A stretch of 44,716 bases of DNA, taken from IMG/VR virus record IMGVR_UViG_3300027987_000068, positions 1-44,716 of that record. The stretch is one strand, 5' to 3'. Of the stretch, positions 16,209 through 23,690 are shown in pieces. Under the pieces are notes generated by a model. It worked only from the letters and a program-made list of their open reading frames with translations. It searched no databases and was not told the DNA's origin. A program made the position numbers and the translations under genes. Positions within the stretch are counted from its first letter, which is position 1. The number at the start of each line of letters is the position of its first letter. The stretch comes from a virus.

Positions 16209-17098
16209 GCCGCCCGGAGCTCCCGCCCGGGATCCACCTCGGCGTCGGCATGGGCGATTATCTCGCGCTCCCGTACGCGAGCGCGTCCGGGCTCGAGCTC
16301 CTCGACAAGAGCCCGAAAAAGTACCGGCACGCGCTCGAGCATCCGATCGAGGAAACGCCGGCGATGCGGCTCGGGACGGCGCTCCACCTCGCGGTCCTCG
16401 AGCCCGACACGTTCGGCGCCCGGTACATCGTGATCGGCCGATGCGAGGGCCGAAAGAAAGACGGCGAGAGGTGCCAATACCAAGGGAGCACGTATCGCGA
16501 CGGGCAATCGTTTTGCGGGACGCACGACCCGGCCAAGGGAGAGCCGCTCGCGCCCGGCGTCGTGATCCTCGAGGAGCCAGCTCGCGACGACGTCGTCGGC
16601 ATGGCGGACGCGATCCGAGCTCACGCTCGCGGCTCGTCGCTTTTCGACGGCGCCGGCGCGTTCGAGGCGACGGTCGTATTCGACGATCCGGCGACCGGGG
16701 TCCGGGTCAAGATTCGACCGGACCGGCTCGTCGACCGGGCCGGCATGCTCGTCGAGCTCAAGAGCACGCGCGACGCGTCGGATCGGTTTTTCCCGAAAGA
16801 CAGCGAGAACCGCGGTTATTTCCGAAAGCTCGCGCTGTACCGACGCGGGCTCCGCGCGGCCGGGTTCCCGTACAAGAGCGCGGCCGTGCTCGCGGTCGAG
16901 TCGGAGGCGCCATATGATCTCGTGCCGTACCTCGTCGACGAGGGCGATCTCGACGGGCTCGAGGGCGAGCTCGACCGGCTCCTCGCGCTGTACGCGGAAT
17001 GCTCGAGCTCGGGCGTGTGGCCGGGATACGCGGAGGAGTTTCAGCTCTTGAGGCGTCCGGCGTGGGCGCGCAATCGCGACGAATTTTCGTCGTTCTAG
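16205..17098 (+). CDS. RecE-like PD-(D/E)XK exonuclease
   Basis: A 297-residue protein from ATG 16205. Typical exodeoxyribonuclease VIII-type motifs are present: GTALHLAVLEP with His61, Glu154 in FEATVVF, Asp173 in RPDRL, Glu184-x-Lys186 in VELKST, then a helix with YFRKLALYRRG. It should digest double-stranded DNA ends to expose single strands for the annealing protein encoded next. An unusual insert at about 80-107 holds Cys80, Cys90, Cys104 and His107, a probable zinc knuckle between the first His and the catalytic core. Functional pair: the RecT-like gene at 17131. Confidence 0.8.
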   Translation: MSRPELPPGIHLGVGMGDYLALPYASASGLELLDKSPKKYRHALEHPIEETPAMRLGTALHLAVLEPDTFGARYIVIGRCEGRKKDGERCQYQGSTYRDGQSFCGTHDPAKGEPLAPGVVILEEPARDDVVGMADAIRAHARGSSLFDGAGAFEATVVFDDPATGVRVKIRPDRLVDRAGMLVELKSTRDASDRFFPKDSENRGYFRKLALYRRGLRAAGFPYKSAAVLAVESEAPYDLVPYLVDEGDLDGLEGELDRLLALYAECSSSGVWPGYAEEFQLLRRPAWARNRDEFSSF

Positions 17099-17130
17099 TG
17101 TCGTAATTTCTCACACGGGGGAGGTAGCAA

Positions 17131-18030
17131 ATGTCGGAGGGAACGGAGGTCGTCAAGCGGGCGGACGAATACGTCCGGGACGTGTCAGCGTTCGGGAGCG
17201 GGTCGGATTTCAACAGAGCTCAGCGCGTCGCATCGGCGCTCGCGGCGAGCGACATCGTGCCGGCTCAGTTTCAAAAGAACCTCCCGAACGTGCTCGTCGC
17301 GATGGAATACGCGAACCGGCTCGGCGCGAGCGTGCTCGCCGTGATGCAAAACCTCGACGTCATCCACGGCCGGCCCGGGCTCCGCGCGAGCTTTCTGATC
17401 GGTACCGTGAACGCTACGGGCCGGTTCTCGCCGATCCGGTTCCGCTGGCAAGGCGAGGAGGGCACCGACGCGTGGGGATGCCGCGCGGTCGCGATCGACC
17501 GGGAGTCGGGCGAGGAATGCGTCGGCCCGCTAATCACGGTCGCGCTCGCGAAAGCCGAGAAATGGTACAGCAAGGCCGGGTCGAAATGGCAAACGATCCC
17601 GGAGCTTATGCTCATGTATCGGTCGGGCGCATGGTGGACGCGCGTATATGCTCCGGAGCTCGCGCTCGGGCTGCACACGACCGACGAGCTCGAGGACGTC
17701 GCGGCGGTCGCCGCGCCGGCGAACCTCGAGGCGGCAGCCGCCGCGCTCGATCGTCGGGACGGGCCGACGCCGATCGTCGGCGAGGAAATCCCGGAGGCGG
17801 AGGTCGTGAGCTCGGAACCGTCGGAACCGGAGGCGACGAACGCGCAAATTGCCGGGCTGATCGACCTACAGGAAAAAGCGACGGATGCCGGGCTCCGGCT
17901 CGCCGCGGAGGACGTCGCGGCGATCGAGGCGGCGATCTCGACGCGTGACCGGTCGGCGGTCCGCAAATGGACGAAAACGCTCTCGAGCATGCTCGCGCAC
18001 GCGTCGGCCGAGCCGACGCTCGGAGTATGA
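17131..18030 (+). CDS. RecT-like single-strand annealing protein
   Basis: A 299-residue protein from ATG 17131 with a GGGGGAGG ribosome site after a 32-base gap. The core at residues 27-110 (AQRVASALAASDIVPAQF, then NLPNVLVAMEYANRLG, then HGRPGLRASFLIG) matches a phage RecT-type family that anneals complementary strands. After about residue 190 comes an acidic low-complexity linker and a C-terminal helical domain (about 235-290), perhaps a host single-strand-binding-protein contact. It pairs with the RecE-like nuclease upstream and overlaps the ATPase gene by 4 nt. Confidence 0.8.
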   Translation: MSEGTEVVKRADEYVRDVSAFGSGSDFNRAQRVASALAASDIVPAQFQKNLPNVLVAMEYANRLGASVLAVMQNLDVIHGRPGLRASFLIGTVNATGRFSPIRFRWQGEEGTDAWGCRAVAIDRESGEECVGPLITVALAKAEKWYSKAGSKWQTIPELMLMYRSGAWWTRVYAPELALGLHTTDELEDVAAVAAPANLEAAAAALDRRDGPTPIVGEEIPEAEVVSSEPSEPEATNAQIAGLIDLQEKATDAGLRLAAEDVAAIEAAISTRDRSAVRKWTKTLSSMLAHASAEPTLGV

Positions 18031-19382
18031 CCATGAGCGCGCATACGACGATCGTCCGAATTATCGCCCGGGATTTTCAAGGGCTCCGCGCGGCTCGCGT
18101 GAAGCTCACGGACGCCGGGCTCGTGCGCGTCACGGGCAAGAATGGCTCCGGCAAGAGCTCGCTCCTCCGCGCGATCTCGGCAGCGCTCGGAGGCGCGGCG
18201 GAGGTCCACGTCCGCGCCGTGAACGATGCAAGCGCGGACGGCACGGCCGAGGTGGAGCTCGAGCTCTCGAACGGGTTCAGGATCCGGCGCAAGCTCACCG
18301 AGGCGAACCCGAAAGGATACCTCGCCGTGATCGGGCCGGACGGCGGGAAATACGGGCAAGGCAAGCTCGACGACCTCGTCGGCCCGCTGTCGTTCGATCC
18401 GCTCGCGTTTTTCGGGCTCAAGCCGGCCCGGCAAGCCGAGATCCTCCTCTCGCTCGGCAGCGATCCCGAGCTCGCCGCAAAGCTCGAGGCGAGCCGGCGC
18501 GGCGAGGCGGAGATATACAACGCGCGGACGCCGTGGATCTCGAAGCAACGCGCCGCGGCAAAGGTGCCGAAACCCGAGGGCGCCAAGCCGGAGCGGATCG
18601 ACGTCTCGGCCGAAATGACTCGGCTCCGCGAGCTCCAAGCTCGCGACCGTGATCTCGGCGAGCTCAAGAGCCAGCTCGCGACGTGTGAGTCGACGGCGCG
18701 GCGTCGGCTCGAGGCGGTGGAGGACGCCGAGGCGGCCGTCGAGAAAGCGCGAGCCGCGCTCCGGATGGCCGAGGCGGAGGTCGTGCATCGGCGCAATCTA
18801 TTCGAGGAGGCGGAGAACGAGGCGGCGACGCTCTCCGACGAGATTGCCGAATACGCCGACCCGGCTCCCGAAATCGAGGAGGTCGCGGAGCGGATCGAGG
18901 CGGCCGACCGGGTCGCGCTTGAGCTCATGCCGTGGCGTGCATGGGAGGAGGCGCAACGCGACAACGCGGAGGCGGCCGACCGGGTCGTCGAGCTCACGCA
19001 CGAGCTCGAGGCAGCGGCAGCCGCGCGGCATGCGATGATCGCGGACGCCGGAATCCCGATCGCCGGATTGAGCTTTGACGAGCACGGCGCGCCGATGCTG
19101 CACGGTCGTCCGCTCGAGCTCGCGTCGGGCGGCGAGCGGATCCGGCTCGCTGTCGAGGTCGCGCTCGCGGTCGACCCGGCGCTCGGAATCTGTCTCGTCG
19201 ACGAGGCGAACGATCTCGACCTCGACGCGCTCCGGGCTCTGCACGACGAGGCGATGGCGCGCGGGTTTCAATTGGTCGTCTGCCGGATCGGGCTCGAGGG
19301 CGACGGCGAGGTAATGGTCGCCGACGGCGTCGCGCTCAGCGACGGCGAGACGCTCGAGGAGCCGGAGGAGGTCGACGCATGA
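18027..19382 (+). CDS. SMC/RecF/RecN-like coiled-coil ATPase
   Basis: A 451-residue protein from ATG 18027; ATG 18033 is a second start. Walker A is GKNGSGKS (37-44), the ABC signature is LASGGER (about 365-371) and Walker B is GICLVDEAND (about 387-396). The middle (about 195-350) is a Glu/Ala/Arg coiled coil, shorter than in true SMC proteins. Such phage ATPases usually sit beside recombination genes and act in DNA end processing or repair. Sequence alone does not separate a RecF-like role from an SbcC-like one; no SbcD-type nuclease is seen next to it. Confidence 0.75.
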   Translation: MTMSAHTTIVRIIARDFQGLRAARVKLTDAGLVRVTGKNGSGKSSLLRAISAALGGAAEVHVRAVNDASADGTAEVELELSNGFRIRRKLTEANPKGYLAVIGPDGGKYGQGKLDDLVGPLSFDPLAFFGLKPARQAEILLSLGSDPELAAKLEASRRGEAEIYNARTPWISKQRAAAKVPKPEGAKPERIDVSAEMTRLRELQARDRDLGELKSQLATCESTARRRLEAVEDAEAAVEKARAALRMAEAEVVHRRNLFEEAENEAATLSDEIAEYADPAPEIEEVAERIEAADRVALELMPWRAWEEAQRDNAEAADRVVELTHELEAAAAARHAMIADAGIPIAGLSFDEHGAPMLHGRPLELASGGERIRLAVEVALAVDPALGICLVDEANDLDLDALRALHDEAMARGFQLVVCRIGLEGDGEVMVADGVALSDGETLEEPEEVDA

Positions 19383-19639
19383 GCAAGGATCGCAAATCCC
19401 CGCGAATCATCACGGGCGAGGCAGCGAAAAAGCGGGCCGTCGAGATCGGGACGGCGATCGACAAAGCATTAAAAGACGAAAACATTGACCGCGTCGGATT
19501 CGCCGTGTTCGCGTTCGATTACGAGCTCGGCGTGACCTATACGTACAGGATCAATCTCCGCCGGCAATTCGTCCTCGACTCCGTCCGGAAATTCATTAGA
19601 ACCGAGGAGGCCGCGGCGAATCCGCGGGCGGAGGCATGA
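19379..19639 (+). CDS. Hypothetical protein, 86 residues
   Basis: Starts at ATG 19379, ATGA-coupled to the ATPase gene. The N-terminus is rich in Lys, and the middle alternates aromatic beta residues (VFAFDYELGVTYTYRINL) before a final helix. Possible DNA-binding or ATPase accessory protein. No family recognised. Confidence 0.4.
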   Translation: MSKDRKSPRIITGEAAKKRAVEIGTAIDKALKDENIDRVGFAVFAFDYELGVTYTYRINLRRQFVLDSVRKFIRTEEAAANPRAEA

Positions 19640-19836
19640 GTTACGTCTATCTGAGGAGTCGCGCGGGTGACGTATACACGGTCGGGCATTACCAACCCGA
19701 CGGAACGTGGATCGCCGAGAGCGATCACGAAACGCCCGAGAAAGCGGCGGAGCGCGTCCATTACCTGAACGGCGGCGTATCGGAGGCTCACGTCGCCAGG
19801 ATCCTGCGGGCGCTCTACACACCGAGCGGGCCATGA
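19636..19836 (+). CDS. Hypothetical protein, 66 residues
   Basis: ATG 19636 in an ATGA overlap. Begins SYVYLRSRAGDVYTVGHY, a beta-hairpin-like pattern (similar in style to WW/DUF small strands), followed by two helices. Function unknown; translationally coupled on both sides. Confidence 0.4.
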   Translation: MSYVYLRSRAGDVYTVGHYQPDGTWIAESDHETPEKAAERVHYLNGGVSEAHVARILRALYTPSGP

Positions 19837-20027
19837 GCGAGCATCTTAGCGTTACGCGCGCCGAGGCGTTAACGATGGCGCGGCTCGTGAATGCCTACAG
19901 CTCCGCGCAAACGGCGGTCGAGCAATTGCGCCCGCTCCTCGACTCGATGGGCCTCCTCAGAGCGAACGGCGAGCTCAACGCCGACCGCGTGGTGCTCGTC
20001 ACGAAAGCCGCGCGGGGCGAGACGTGA
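19833..20027 (+). CDS. Hypothetical helical protein, 64 residues
   Basis: ATG 19833 in an ATGA overlap. Mostly helical with Leu/Ala heptad-like spacing (EALTMARLVNAYSSAQTAVE). No motif. It may form a small coiled-coil accessory protein. Confidence 0.4.
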   Translation: MSEHLSVTRAEALTMARLVNAYSSAQTAVEQLRPLLDSMGLLRANGELNADRVVLVTKAARGET

Positions 20028-20371
20028 GCGCGAATTGCCCGGATTGCGGGCGGCCCGAGTCGCGTTGTTACACGCCGGTCGACGAGCGCTTTCCGAGCGC
20101 GGCACGCGATGCGTTCGCGGCGCATGGATACAAGAGCGCGGCGACGTGCCCGGCCGGCCAGCTCCGCGATATGCGGGCGGTCGGATGGTGCTACGATCGC
20201 GCCCGGTTCTCGAGGCATTGGCGCGGTCGTGAGCTCACGCCGGCGGAGCGTAAAGGCGCCGGCATTTCTCTCGAATACCGGCCGCCGGGCGAGATCCTAA
20301 CGGATCACGAGACGAGCGACACGAGCCGAGCGGGGGATCCGTCCGGCGGTCCGGGGGAGGCGGAATCGTGA
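20024..20371 (+). CDS. Small zinc-binding-like protein
   Basis: A 115-residue protein from GTG 20024. CPDCGRPESRC at the start is a zinc-knuckle pattern, with Cys near 42 and 56. The tail after residue 80 is Pro/Gly/Ser/Glu-rich and probably disordered. Function unknown. Confidence 0.4.
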   Translation: MSANCPDCGRPESRCYTPVDERFPSAARDAFAAHGYKSAATCPAGQLRDMRAVGWCYDRARFSRHWRGRELTPAERKGAGISLEYRPPGEILTDHETSDTSRAGDPSGGPGEAES

Positions 20372-20463
20372 ACGTCATTCTCGGAGGGCTCGCGATCGTG
20401 GCCGGCGTCGCGGGATTCCTCTCGGCATGCTGGCTCGCCGACCGCATCGGAGGCCGGAGGTGA
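20368..20463 (+). CDS. 31-residue membrane peptide
   Basis: Starts at GTG 20368 in a GTGA overlap and ends in a GTGA overlap with the next gene. It is almost entirely one membrane segment (VILGGLAIVAGVAGFLSACW) with a basic end. The coupling on both sides argues that it is translated despite its size. Confidence 0.35.
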   Translation: MNVILGGLAIVAGVAGFLSACWLADRIGGRR

Positions 20464-20678
20464 TCGGCACGGCGCTCGGGCTCGTCGTCGGCGGTGCGCT
20501 CCTCCTCGTCGTCGGGTTCGCGCTCGGCGTGGGCGAGCGGGAGGAGCTCCTCGAGCAAGAGCGAAACGAGATTTTCCGCGCCGGGTTCCTGCACGGTATC
20601 CGGCATGAGCGACACGCTCCGCGCGAGCATCCGCTCGAGGGTCCGGAGCTCACAGTAACGGACGGAGGTGCACGATGA
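20460..20678 (+). CDS. Single-pass membrane protein, 72 residues
   Basis: GTG 20460. One membrane segment at about residues 5-24 (ALGLVVGGALLLVVGFALG) followed by a charged helix and a His/Arg/Pro-rich tail. ATGA-coupled to the downstream gene. May act with the preceding membrane peptide; function unknown. Confidence 0.4.
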   Translation: MIGTALGLVVGGALLLVVGFALGVGEREELLEQERNEIFRAGFLHGIRHERHAPREHPLEGPELTVTDGGAR

Positions 20679-21538
20679 CGCGAGGCACGATCGAGAACCT
20701 ACGCAAAACCGCCGAGGCGGAGGCGGACAACGCCGAGGCTGAGCTCCGGCTCGAGGACCGCGACAGCTCGCCCGACGAGGGCGCGGAGGACGCGGCGCCG
20801 ACGAACGGCAAGGCGGACGGGTTCGATCCGTTCGGCCGGATGGCGCCGAAACCCGAGGCGGAGGAGGCGGCAGCGGACGGAGCTCCGGATCCGGACCGGT
20901 ACACGCCGCGCCCGCCGACGGCCGACGAGCTCGAGCGTGCCCGGGAGGTGTGGGCTCAGATTCAGGGCCGGTGCCAGGACTGGACCTCGGAGCAAACGGT
21001 CGAGTCGCTCGTATCAATCGTCGACGTGCATCCGAGCCTCACGGCGCCGGACGAATGGCAAGGCGAGGAGGACGACGAATACCGCGAGGCGGATTGCGTG
21101 CGCGAGATCGCGTCGGTGCTCCTCCGCGGCTGCCGGACGCTCGCGATCTCGCCGCGCAAGGTGACGTGCCTATGGCGGAACAAAGCGAAATGGACGCGGG
21201 CCGGTAAGACGGTTCACGCGACCGTGATCCCGTTCGGCAAGCGCACGCAATTCCTCACCGACGGCGTGCTCGCCGCGCTCGAGGTGAATTTCCACGATTT
21301 CAAGACGCTGAACCCGCTTCAAAAGGTATTCGCGGTGTACCATGCGCTCGCCGCGATCGACGCCGAGGGTGGCCGGATCCCGCCCGATTTCGAGGGATAC
21401 CGCCACGAGCTCGAGGTATTCGGCGTCCGCGTGTTCCGGGATCACGTCTCGATGACGAACGCCGTCCGGCATGGCATGGGTCGCGAGCTCGCATACCAAT
21501 TGAGCCTCCTCGACGCGGATTGGGGCGAGGAGTCGTAA
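20675..21538 (+). CDS. Putative phage metallopeptidase-like protein lacking the zinc motif
   Basis: A 287-residue protein from ATG 20675. The first 90 residues are acidic and low complexity. The C-terminal half shows an organisation resembling phage proteins of the putative metallopeptidase family: KVTCLWRNK, then a helix LQKVFAVYHALAAID where the family has HELLH-type residues, then FEGYRHELEVFG where it has a His-Asp/Glu-x-x-x-Phe site. The first zinc motif is not conserved here (YHALA), so catalysis is doubtful. The call is tentative. It lies next to the RuvC-like resolvase in the replication block. Confidence 0.35.
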   Translation: MTRGTIENLRKTAEAEADNAEAELRLEDRDSSPDEGAEDAAPTNGKADGFDPFGRMAPKPEAEEAAADGAPDPDRYTPRPPTADELERAREVWAQIQGRCQDWTSEQTVESLVSIVDVHPSLTAPDEWQGEEDDEYREADCVREIASVLLRGCRTLAISPRKVTCLWRNKAKWTRAGKTVHATVIPFGKRTQFLTDGVLAALEVNFHDFKTLNPLQKVFAVYHALAAIDAEGGRIPPDFEGYRHELEVFGVRVFRDHVSMTNAVRHGMGRELAYQLSLLDADWGEES

Positions 21539-21539
21539 C

Positions 21540-22103
21540 GTGAGGATCCTCGCGCTCGACCCGTCGCTCACGGGAACCGGCGTCGCGCTGTACGGCACGG
21601 AGCTCGAGGGCGAATTCGCGGGCGTCCGGACGTGGACGATCGTCCCGCCGGCGCATTACCGCGGCGCGGCCCGGCTGCACGCGATACAGCAAGAGATTGC
21701 GAATGTCGCGCGTGGGATCGACCTCGTCGTGATCGAGGGATACGCGTTCAGCCGGCAGAACCAAGCGCACCAGCTCGGCGAGCTCGGCGGCGTAATCCGG
21801 CTCACGTTGTTTTGCATGCGCGTTCCATTCGTCGAGCTCGCGCCGTCGATCCGTGCCAAGCTCGCGACCGGCAAGGGCAACGGCTCGAAAGACGAGGTTT
21901 TTTCGGCGGCGTTCGTCCGGCTCGGGTACCGCGGCAGCTCGAAAGACGAGGCGGATGCGTTATGGCTCCTCGAGGCTGCGTTGCAACATTACGAGCTGCC
22001 GGGCCGCGCGACGCTCCCCCAAACACATACCGAACGGCTCGCGAAAGACGAGACGCGATGGTATTCGTACGCTCACCTCAAGCAACGGGCGGAGGCGAGG
22101 TAG
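21540..22103 (+). CDS. RuvC-like Holliday junction resolvase
   Basis: A 187-residue protein from GTG 21540, one base after the previous stop. RNase H-fold acidic residues are in place: Asp7 in LALDPSLTGTG, Glu66 in VVIEGYAF, and Asp136/Asp139 in SSKDEADALWLLE, with a Lys-rich GKGNGSKDEV stretch before. It should cut branched DNA made by replication or recombination, clearing concatemers before packaging. The length is normal for RuvC. Confidence 0.8.
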   Translation: MRILALDPSLTGTGVALYGTELEGEFAGVRTWTIVPPAHYRGAARLHAIQQEIANVARGIDLVVIEGYAFSRQNQAHQLGELGGVIRLTLFCMRVPFVELAPSIRAKLATGKGNGSKDEVFSAAFVRLGYRGSSKDEADALWLLEAALQHYELPGRATLPQTHTERLAKDETRWYSYAHLKQRAEAR

Positions 22104-22106
22104 ACG

Positions 22107-23021
22107 ATGGATCTCGAGAGCGAACGGGCGCGCTCGGCGTTACGTCGTACGGCGGCGCAAGATGACGAAATGCTCGACGTACGGGCGCGCATGCTCCTCG
22201 AGGACGTGCCGGCCGATTCCGACGCGTTCGAGGCGCGGGCCGAGAAATTGTGGCCGATGTTCGGGCTCGAGCGCCGGCTCCGGGTGGCTGCCCGGGCGAG
22301 GGAGCTCCGGTCGGCCGCGCCCGATTTCAAGACGCTCCTCGAGAACCGGGCGGAATGGGTCCTCGAGGAGCTCGACCGCGGCGGTTTCGACGACGACCGG
22401 ATCCCGAACGTGATCCGGCGCGAATTCGAGACGGCGTCGGTTTGGTATCGACACGTCCTCGAGAAACGCGTCCGGGAACGCTGGCGCGCCCGTGAGCGCG
22501 TCGAGGAGCCCGAGCCGGCCGAGACACCGGCCGAACCCGTCGAGGCAGCTCACGCGGGCACGGAGCCCGCGGAGGAGCCATCCGCGCCCGATGCTCCGCC
22601 GGCCGATGCGCCGGCGCGCGTGCTCACGTCCACGGAGGGATACGAGCTCGCGAAATCGTTCTACCTCGCGAACCCGACGGCGTCGTCCCGGGAGGTATAC
22701 GCGTACCTCGAGACGATCGGATCGCCGAGCATGAGCGAGGAATCATTCTGTCGCTCGACGGCCGTCAATCTCCGGAGCGAGCTCGGGATTAAGCATCGGC
22801 CGAAACGCTCGCGCCGTCCGAAACCGTCGAAAGCGAGGGAGCCGCTCAAGCCGCCGGCTCCGAAACCCGAACCGAGGGAGGCGCCACCCGAGACACCGAT
22901 CGACTCGAGCCCGAGGGATCTCGAGGCATTGGCGGAGGCATTCCGCCGCGAAATCGCGCTCACCGAGGCCCGGCTGAACGGGCTCCGGTTCGCGCTCCAC
23001 CGAATGACCGGGGAGGTCTAG
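22107..23021 (+). CDS. Hypothetical DNA-region protein with Pro-rich linkers
   Basis: A 304-residue protein from ATG 22107. Three parts: a helical N-terminal domain (1-125, charged), a Pro/Glu/Ala linker (130-170), a small domain (about 175-235) with SFYLANPTASSREVYAYLE and Ser-rich turn, then a Lys/Arg/Pro-rich stretch (236-275) and a final helix. The middle domain has the feel of a helix-turn-helix. Possibly a primase or replication accessory factor; no motif is diagnostic. Confidence 0.4.
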   Translation: MDLESERARSALRRTAAQDDEMLDVRARMLLEDVPADSDAFEARAEKLWPMFGLERRLRVAARARELRSAAPDFKTLLENRAEWVLEELDRGGFDDDRIPNVIRREFETASVWYRHVLEKRVRERWRARERVEEPEPAETPAEPVEAAHAGTEPAEEPSAPDAPPADAPARVLTSTEGYELAKSFYLANPTASSREVYAYLETIGSPSMSEESFCRSTAVNLRSELGIKHRPKRSRRPKPSKAREPLKPPAPKPEPREAPPETPIDSSPRDLEALAEAFRREIALTEARLNGLRFALHRMTGEV

Positions 23022-23023
23022 CA

Positions 23024-23233
23024 ATGGAAACGGGAATGTTGGTCGCGTTCGTCGCGTTCGGATACTGGCTTTACGTGCTCTCGATTTGCCGGCTGAACGC
23101 GGCCCGCAAGACGCTCGAGGAGGCGCGCGAGGAGCAAGACAGGGCCGAGGATACGTGGCGGGCGCTGTCGCTCGTGCTCGAGGTCCGGGAGGAGCTCCGC
23201 GAGCGTGAGGGGAACGAACCGTGGCGCGGGTGA
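23024..23233 (+). CDS. Small membrane-anchored coiled-coil protein
   Basis: A 69-residue protein from ATG 23024. Membrane segment at about residues 5-22 (MLVAFVAFGYWLYVLSI), then a Glu/Arg/Ala coiled coil (about 28-60). Overlaps the next gene. Function unknown. Confidence 0.4.
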   Translation: METGMLVAFVAFGYWLYVLSICRLNAARKTLEEAREEQDRAEDTWRALSLVLEVREELREREGNEPWRG

Positions 23234-23409
23234 TGCGTACGCCGGGAGGCGCGCCGATGGATCCGGAGTATTTCCTCGAGGATCTCGTTCGCGCCGTGAT
23301 GGTCAAGAGTGGCGCTCCCAAGCGGCTGCACCGCGATTTGCTCGAGGATCTCCGCGGGCATGAGACGTACCGCGCGCTCCTCGCCGTGCTCCGGGAGGGC
23401 GAGCCATGA
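23221..23409 (+). CDS. Hypothetical protein, about 60 residues
   Basis: Starts at GTG 23221 (62 residues, ribosome site AGGGG upstream) or GTG 23230 (GTGA overlap with the previous stop). Contains a helical core EYFLEDLVRAVMVKSGAP and a Leu-rich end. No motif recognised. ATGA-coupled to the next gene. Confidence 0.4.
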   Translation: MARVMRTPGGAPMDPEYFLEDLVRAVMVKSGAPKRLHRDLLEDLRGHETYRALLAVLREGEP

Positions 23410-23690
23410 GCCGGCAACATGAGCTCGACCGGCTCCTCGATGACGGTCGCGACCACGTACCCGAGGGAGGCGGTACACGCGAGGTCGAGCTCGAGCGGAT
23501 CATTACCGAGCTCGAGGCCGGCCCGGCCGCCGTTCGGAATCAGCTCGAGGGCCTCGTACGCAATACGCTCGCCTCGACAGTCGGCCCGGACGTGGACGAC
23601 GTGCTCGACATCGCGGCCGGCTGTCACGCGCGACTATGCGCGCTCGAGGACGCGGTCGTCGACCTCGCGAGGTGGCTCCGTGAGAGGTGA
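23406..23690 (+). CDS. Hypothetical helical protein, 94 residues
   Basis: ATG 23406, ATGA-coupled. Acidic, almost fully helical, with regular Leu spacing that suggests dimerisation. It precedes and overlaps the replication protein by 11 nt and may be a partner or regulator, but no motif supports that. Confidence 0.4.
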   Translation: MSRQHELDRLLDDGRDHVPEGGGTREVELERIITELEAGPAAVRNQLEGLVRNTLASTVGPDVDDVLDIAAGCHARLCALEDAVVDLARWLRER

